A DNA stretch of 16,867 nt from assembly GCA_035255485.1 (NCBI GenBank), contig DATEZO010000145.1, positions 1-16,867 of the forward strand, in the 5' to 3' direction. The translations under genes were made by a program, and so were the position numbers. Within the stretch, counting starts at the first letter, position 1; every line of letters starts with the position of its first letter. Shown piece after piece: positions 14,006 through 16,867 of the stretch. Below the pieces are notes generated by a model. It was not told where the DNA came from and searched no databases. It saw nothing but the letters and a program-made list of their open reading frames with translations. This stretch comes from DATEZO01 sp035255485. GTDB lineage: Bacteria; Pseudomonadota; Gammaproteobacteria; Burkholderiales; Burkholderiaceae_D.

Positions 14006-15085
14006 TCAAACCCGCAATGCCCGGCTGCTGTGCGCCGCAAGATGGTCCAGCACCATGCCCGGCAAGGCATTGAGTGCGCCAACTTCATGTACTGCACCGA
14101 CCGCAATCGCTTCCCTGGGCATGCCAAAAACAACGCAACTAGCCTCATCCTGCGCAAAATTGTGGCCGCCTGCCTTTTTCATTTCCAGCATGCCCAGCGC
14201 GCCATCCTTGCCCATGCCAGTCAGAATTACGCCTACGGCATTCCTGCCGGCGCAAGCGGCCGCCGAATTGAACAATACATCAACCGAGGGTCGGTGGCGA
14301 TTCACCGGCGGTCCTTGATCCAGTTGCGTCACGTAATTCGCGCCGCTGCGTACAAGCCGTAAGTGAGAATGCCCCGGAGCGATATAGGCGTGGCCTGGAA
14401 GCACGCGTTCCCCACCAGCCGATTCCTGTACTGATATCTTGCACAAACCGTCCAGACGACGGGCAAACGATCGGGTAAATCCTTCCGGCATATGCTGCGT
14501 AATCAGGATCCCCGGGCAATCCGACGGCATCTGTACCAGAAAATCCTTGATCGCTTCAGTCCCCCCCGTGGAGGCGCCAATGATGATCAGTTTCTCGCTA
14601 CTGGTAAAAGGATTGCGAATCATCGGCAAGACGCCATCCTCGGGGTTTTTTGCCCGCTCGGCGTTAACGATATGGCGCGGCTTGATCTTTGCCAGGGAAG
14701 CAGCACGGATCTTGTCAGCGATCAGATCCGTATACTCACGCATGCCGCTCTGGATCGACAATTTCGGCTTGGTCACGAAATCCACAGCGCCCAACTCCAG
14801 CGCACGCAAGGTAATTTCCGAACCGCGCTCCGTTAACGATGACACCATCACGACCGGCATTGGCCGCAGACGCATCAGCTTCTCAAGAAAATCGAGGCCG
14901 TCCATACGCGGCATTTCCACATCGAGAGTCAGCACGTCCGGATTGGTTTGCTTGATCAGATCCCGTGCGACAATCGGGTCCGGCGCCACGCCTACGACTT
15001 CCATATCAGGCTGGCTATCCACGATTTCTTTCATGACACTGCGAATCAGCGCCGAATCATCCACGATCACTACTTTAATTTTCAT
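14006..15085 (-). CDS. cheB: Chemotaxis protein-glutamate methylesterase / deamidase CheB
   Basis: CheB removes methyl groups from chemoreceptor glutamates and deamidates certain glutamines, opposing CheR in adaptation. The 359 residues show an N-terminal receiver domain (D9 D10, phosphorylated D55 in LTLDVEMPRMDG, T85-region SSLT, K106 in TKP) and a linker at about 125-160. The C-terminal esterase domain carries its catalytic triad: S172 in IIIGASTGGTEA, H198 in TQHMPEGF, D294 in LTGMGKDG. The ATG at 15085 has no strong ribosome site and starts 45 bp after the cheD stop. Transcribed with cheR and cheD. Complete and typical. Confidence 0.97.
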   Translation of the reverse strand: MKIKVVIVDDSALIRSVMKEIVDSQPDMEVVGVAPDPIVARDLIKQTNPDVLTLDVEMPRMDGLDFLEKLMRLRPMPVVMVSSLTERGSEITLRALELGAVDFVTKPKLSIQSGMREYTDLIADKIRAASLAKIKPRHIVNAERAKNPEDGVLPMIRNPFTSSEKLIIIGASTGGTEAIKDFLVQMPSDCPGILITQHMPEGFTRSFARRLDGLCKISVQESAGGERVLPGHAYIAPGHSHLRLVRSGANYVTQLDQGPPVNRHRPSVDVLFNSAAACAGRNAVGVILTGMGKDGALGMLEMKKAGGHNFAQDEASCVVFGMPREAIAVGAVHEVGALNALPGMVLDHLAAHSSRALRV

Positions 15086-15130
15086 GGTGCATAACTTTTA
15101 GGATATTGTCTTATACCTGACGTTGATCAG

Positions 15131-15739
15131 CTAGAAAAGCTCGACGTCGCCGCTCACGGGGCTCTTCTGCAGGCGTTGCGCGTAATCCTGCTCCCGATTG
15201 ACCAGGGTATTGTTGTTCAATTGCCTGAGTTTTTTTACAAGGACTTTACCGGTGCGTGGAAAAAAATAGACTTTGCGCGGATGAATATCATTCAAATCCT
15301 CCGCGACTACCCTGATATTCTCGGCCCGCAAATACTCTTTAACAAATTGTGCATTACGCTCACCGACATTGATCGCGATAAATCCTCTCAATACATTACC
15401 GCCGCCAAAGACCTTGGCTTCAAGATTTTCCCTCTTTGCTCCTGCCTTCAGCAGGTCATTGATCAATATTTCCATGGCGTAAGTGCCGTAGCGCATTGAG
15501 GCCGATACCGGGCTATCTGCATCATTTCCGTTATCCGGCAGCATGAAATGATTCATTCCCCCAACACCTGTAACACGGTCGCGGATACAGGCAGCCACAC
15601 AAGATCCCAGCACCGTCACAATCAGCATGTCCTTGCCGGTATAGTAGTACTCGCCCGGCAAAATCTTTGCGGCGTCCCGGTCAAATGTGCGGTCGTAATA
15701 AACGTTTGTCGCAAATTGCTCTTCAAGTACACGGCTCAT
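15131..15739 (-). CDS. cheD: Chemoreceptor glutamine deamidase CheD
   Basis: CheD deamidates glutamine residues of chemoreceptors and in some bacteria is controlled through the phosphatase CheC. The 202-residue protein contains the catalytic Cys47 in TVLGSCVAACIRD and His64 in GGMNHFMLP, plus the family segment AKVFGGGNVLRGF. The last 45 or so residues (after FFPRTGKVLVKKL) are a polar extension common in proteobacterial CheD. The ATG at 15739 overlaps the cheR stop as ATGA, so both are translationally coupled. No CheC is in view; the CheY phosphatase here is CheZ. Confidence 0.96.
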   Translation of the reverse strand: MSRVLEEQFATNVYYDRTFDRDAAKILPGEYYYTGKDMLIVTVLGSCVAACIRDRVTGVGGMNHFMLPDNGNDADSPVSASMRYGTYAMEILINDLLKAGAKRENLEAKVFGGGNVLRGFIAINVGERNAQFVKEYLRAENIRVVAEDLNDIHPRKVYFFPRTGKVLVKKLRQLNNNTLVNREQDYAQRLQKSPVSGDVELF

Positions 15740-16629
15740 ATCTTGTTTTTCATGCCTTGTGCTGCAGTCAGGCGATCCGCTGCGCGATGGACATCCAGCT
15801 CATACACTGTCTTGCCGCGCAGCTTGAACGCATCGGAAACGTACAGGAAATTTTCGGAATGGCCGGCAAACAAAAGGCCATCCGCTTTCATTAAAGGAGC
15901 AAAACGGCCCAGAATCTTTCCCTGGGTCGGCTTATCGAAGTAGATCATCACATTTCGACAAAAAATCGCGTCGAAGGCCCCGGAAATCGGCCAGTTGCCG
16001 GATAGCAGGTTTAGCTGTTTGAACGTAACGATCTCGCGTAGCTCGGGCCGCACTCGCACGAAACCTTCCTGCGCACCCTTGCCTCTCAAGAAAAATCGCT
16101 TCGCACGCTCCGGCGATAATTTATCGAGCTTGTCAATTGAATACACGCCGTTCTGTGCAATATTCAGCACATTCGTATCAATATCAGTTGCAATCACATG
16201 AGCAGGCGGCGTCAACGTGCCAAATACTTCGCACAAGGTTATTGCAATCGAATACGGTTCTTCACCGGTTGAACTTGCTGCACACCATACGTCAATAGGG
16301 GTTTTGACGCTTCCGGCATGTTCTGCAAGGAGTGGAAAATGATGGGCCTCGCGAAAAAAGGACGTCAGGTTGGTCGTCAGTGCATTGGTGAACGCCTCCC
16401 ACTCCGAACTATCCTGTTCGCCTTCCAGCTTATCCAGATATCTGGCAAATGAATTGATGCCAGTTGCTCGCAGCCGGCGTGCCAGACGGCTGTATACCAT
16501 TTCCTGCTTGCTTGCCGCGAGCGCGATTCCTGCCTTTTTGTAGATTAAATTCCGTACTCGTTCAAAGTCATTCGGCGTAAACTCGAATTCCTTTGTTCCT
16601 TCCGGCTTGTTTTGCTTCACTAAGGCCAT
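15736..16629 (-). CDS. cheR: Chemoreceptor methyltransferase CheR
   Basis: CheR methylates glutamates on chemoreceptors using S-adenosylmethionine. Counted from the ATG at 16629 (297 residues): an N-terminal helical domain with LIYKKAGIALAASKQEMVYS at 28-47; the methyltransferase fold with VWCAASSTGEEPYSIAI at 114-130, ATDID at 147-151 and FCRNVMIYFD at 223-232; and the beta-subdomain RGKGAQEGFVRVRPEL at 182-197, similar to that of enteric CheR, which docks on receptor C-terminal pentapeptides. The start is uncertain: TTG 16665 (in a hairpin loop, unlikely), ATG 16650, ATG 16629, or GTG 16620, the last having the best ribosome site (AGGA, 8 bases away). Its stop overlaps cheD; upstream is a receptor gene. 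Confidence 0.95.
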   Translation of the reverse strand: MALVKQNKPEGTKEFEFTPNDFERVRNLIYKKAGIALAASKQEMVYSRLARRLRATGINSFARYLDKLEGEQDSSEWEAFTNALTTNLTSFFREAHHFPLLAEHAGSVKTPIDVWCAASSTGEEPYSIAITLCEVFGTLTPPAHVIATDIDTNVLNIAQNGVYSIDKLDKLSPERAKRFFLRGKGAQEGFVRVRPELREIVTFKQLNLLSGNWPISGAFDAIFCRNVMIYFDKPTQGKILGRFAPLMKADGLLFAGHSENFLYVSDAFKLRGKTVYELDVHRAADRLTAAQGMKNKI

Positions 16630-16656
16630 CCTGTTTCGTGGTGCTCGCATTCCGTG

Positions 16657-16674
16657 CCGGGCCAATCAGCCCGG
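16657..16674 (-). other. GC-rich hairpin between the MCP gene and cheR
   Basis: CCGGGC and GCCCGG form a perfect 6-bp stem with a 6-base loop, starting six bases after the MCP stop codon. No T-run follows, so it is not a standard terminator. It could limit read-through into cheR or stabilise the upstream message. Confidence 0.45.
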
Positions 16675-16679
16675 TACAA

Positions 16680-16867
16680 TCAAAACTCTTCCCAGTCATC
16701 GCTGGCGACTGCGGGGGCGGCAGGGACGGGCCTGGCGGGCTTCTCCGCCGGCGACAGACTGCTCCTTGCCAGCGCTGCCTTCGGTGCCGATTTCATCGCC
16801 AGGGCCCTGCCTGCCGGCGCCGCCACGGCGCGCGGCTGCGCTGCCGGCAGCATCCGCTCCCCCGCTC
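16680..16867 (-). CDS. C-terminal tail of a methyl-accepting chemotaxis protein, 5' part outside the window
   Basis: Only the last 61 codons and the TGA stop are in the window. The visible chain is a flexible linker, very rich in Ala (19) and Pro (9) with scattered Arg and Lys, that ends in DDWEEF. In E. coli the major receptors Tar and Tsr end in the pentapeptide NWETF, which tethers CheR and CheB; DWEEF keeps the Trp and Phe positions of that signal. With cheR directly downstream, the best reading is the end of a chemoreceptor. The sensor, HAMP and signalling domains are not visible, so the ligand cannot be guessed. Confidence 0.85.
   Translation of the reverse strand, partial: AGERMLPAAQPRAVAAPAGRALAMKSAPKAALARSSLSPAEKPARPVPAAPAVASDDWEEF

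Noticed and set aside
16630..16665. Extension of CheR to a TTG at 16665
   Set aside because: The TTG is in the loop of the GC-rich hairpin and has no ribosome site; the added residues are not like CheR N termini.
1..16867. CRISPR arrays, tRNA or rRNA genes, insertion sequences, prophage or defence genes
   Set aside because: None seen on either strand; the window is filled by flagellar and chemotaxis genes of uniform character with no sign of insertion.

Overview
This window is a flagellar and chemotaxis gene cluster. Gene content and order (MCP tail, cheR-cheD-cheB, cheY-cheZ, flhB-flhA-flhF-flhG-fliA-motC-motD, then flgA-flgM-flgN facing flgB-flgC-flgD), together with the protein sequences, point to a motile betaproteobacterium of the Burkholderiales, most likely Oxalobacteraceae-like (Herminiimonas/Janthinobacterium/Collimonas type). 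That placement is an inference from family knowledge, not from a search. I see no mobile element, tRNA, rRNA or CRISPR array, and both window ends cut through genes.

Positions 1-3171 hold a divergent pair of operons. On the minus strand flgB, flgC and the start of flgD (rod proteins and hook cap) run off the left edge. On the plus strand flgA (P-ring chaperone), flgM (anti-sigma-28) and flgN (junction-protein chaperone) follow one another. A nearly perfect sigma-28 promoter lies in front of flgM.

Positions 3243-10877, all minus strand, hold a tightly packed operon read flhB > flhA > flhF > flhG > fliA > motC > motD. It encodes two export-gate proteins, the FlhF/FlhG pair that sets flagellar position and number, sigma-28, and a MotCD-type stator. 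The flhB/flhA and flhA/flhF junctions are ATGA overlaps, and flhF/flhG and fliA/motC also overlap. FlhG has lost most of its ATP-binding P-loop but keeps the N-terminal helix that stimulates FlhF.

Positions 10878-11458 are a 581-bp non-coding stretch that probably carries the flhB promoter region. It contains four AAATAC hexamers within 80 bp, one pair forming a 20-bp near-palindrome, and a 14-bp tandem repeat.

Positions 11459-16867, all minus strand, hold chemotaxis signalling genes: the tail of a methyl-accepting chemotaxis protein ending in a CheR-docking pentapeptide, cheR, cheD, cheB, cheY, cheZ, and a degenerate EAL plus HDOD protein.

The parts work together as follows. CheR, CheB and CheD modify receptors, CheY carries the signal to the motor, and CheZ ends it. 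FlhA/FlhB export flagellar subunits, including FlgM; export of FlgM frees FliA, which then transcribes late genes, among them flgM itself. I found no convincing wholly new system. The points most worth a second look are the pseudo-ATPase FlhG, the motif cluster upstream of flhB, and the EAL-HDOD gene.
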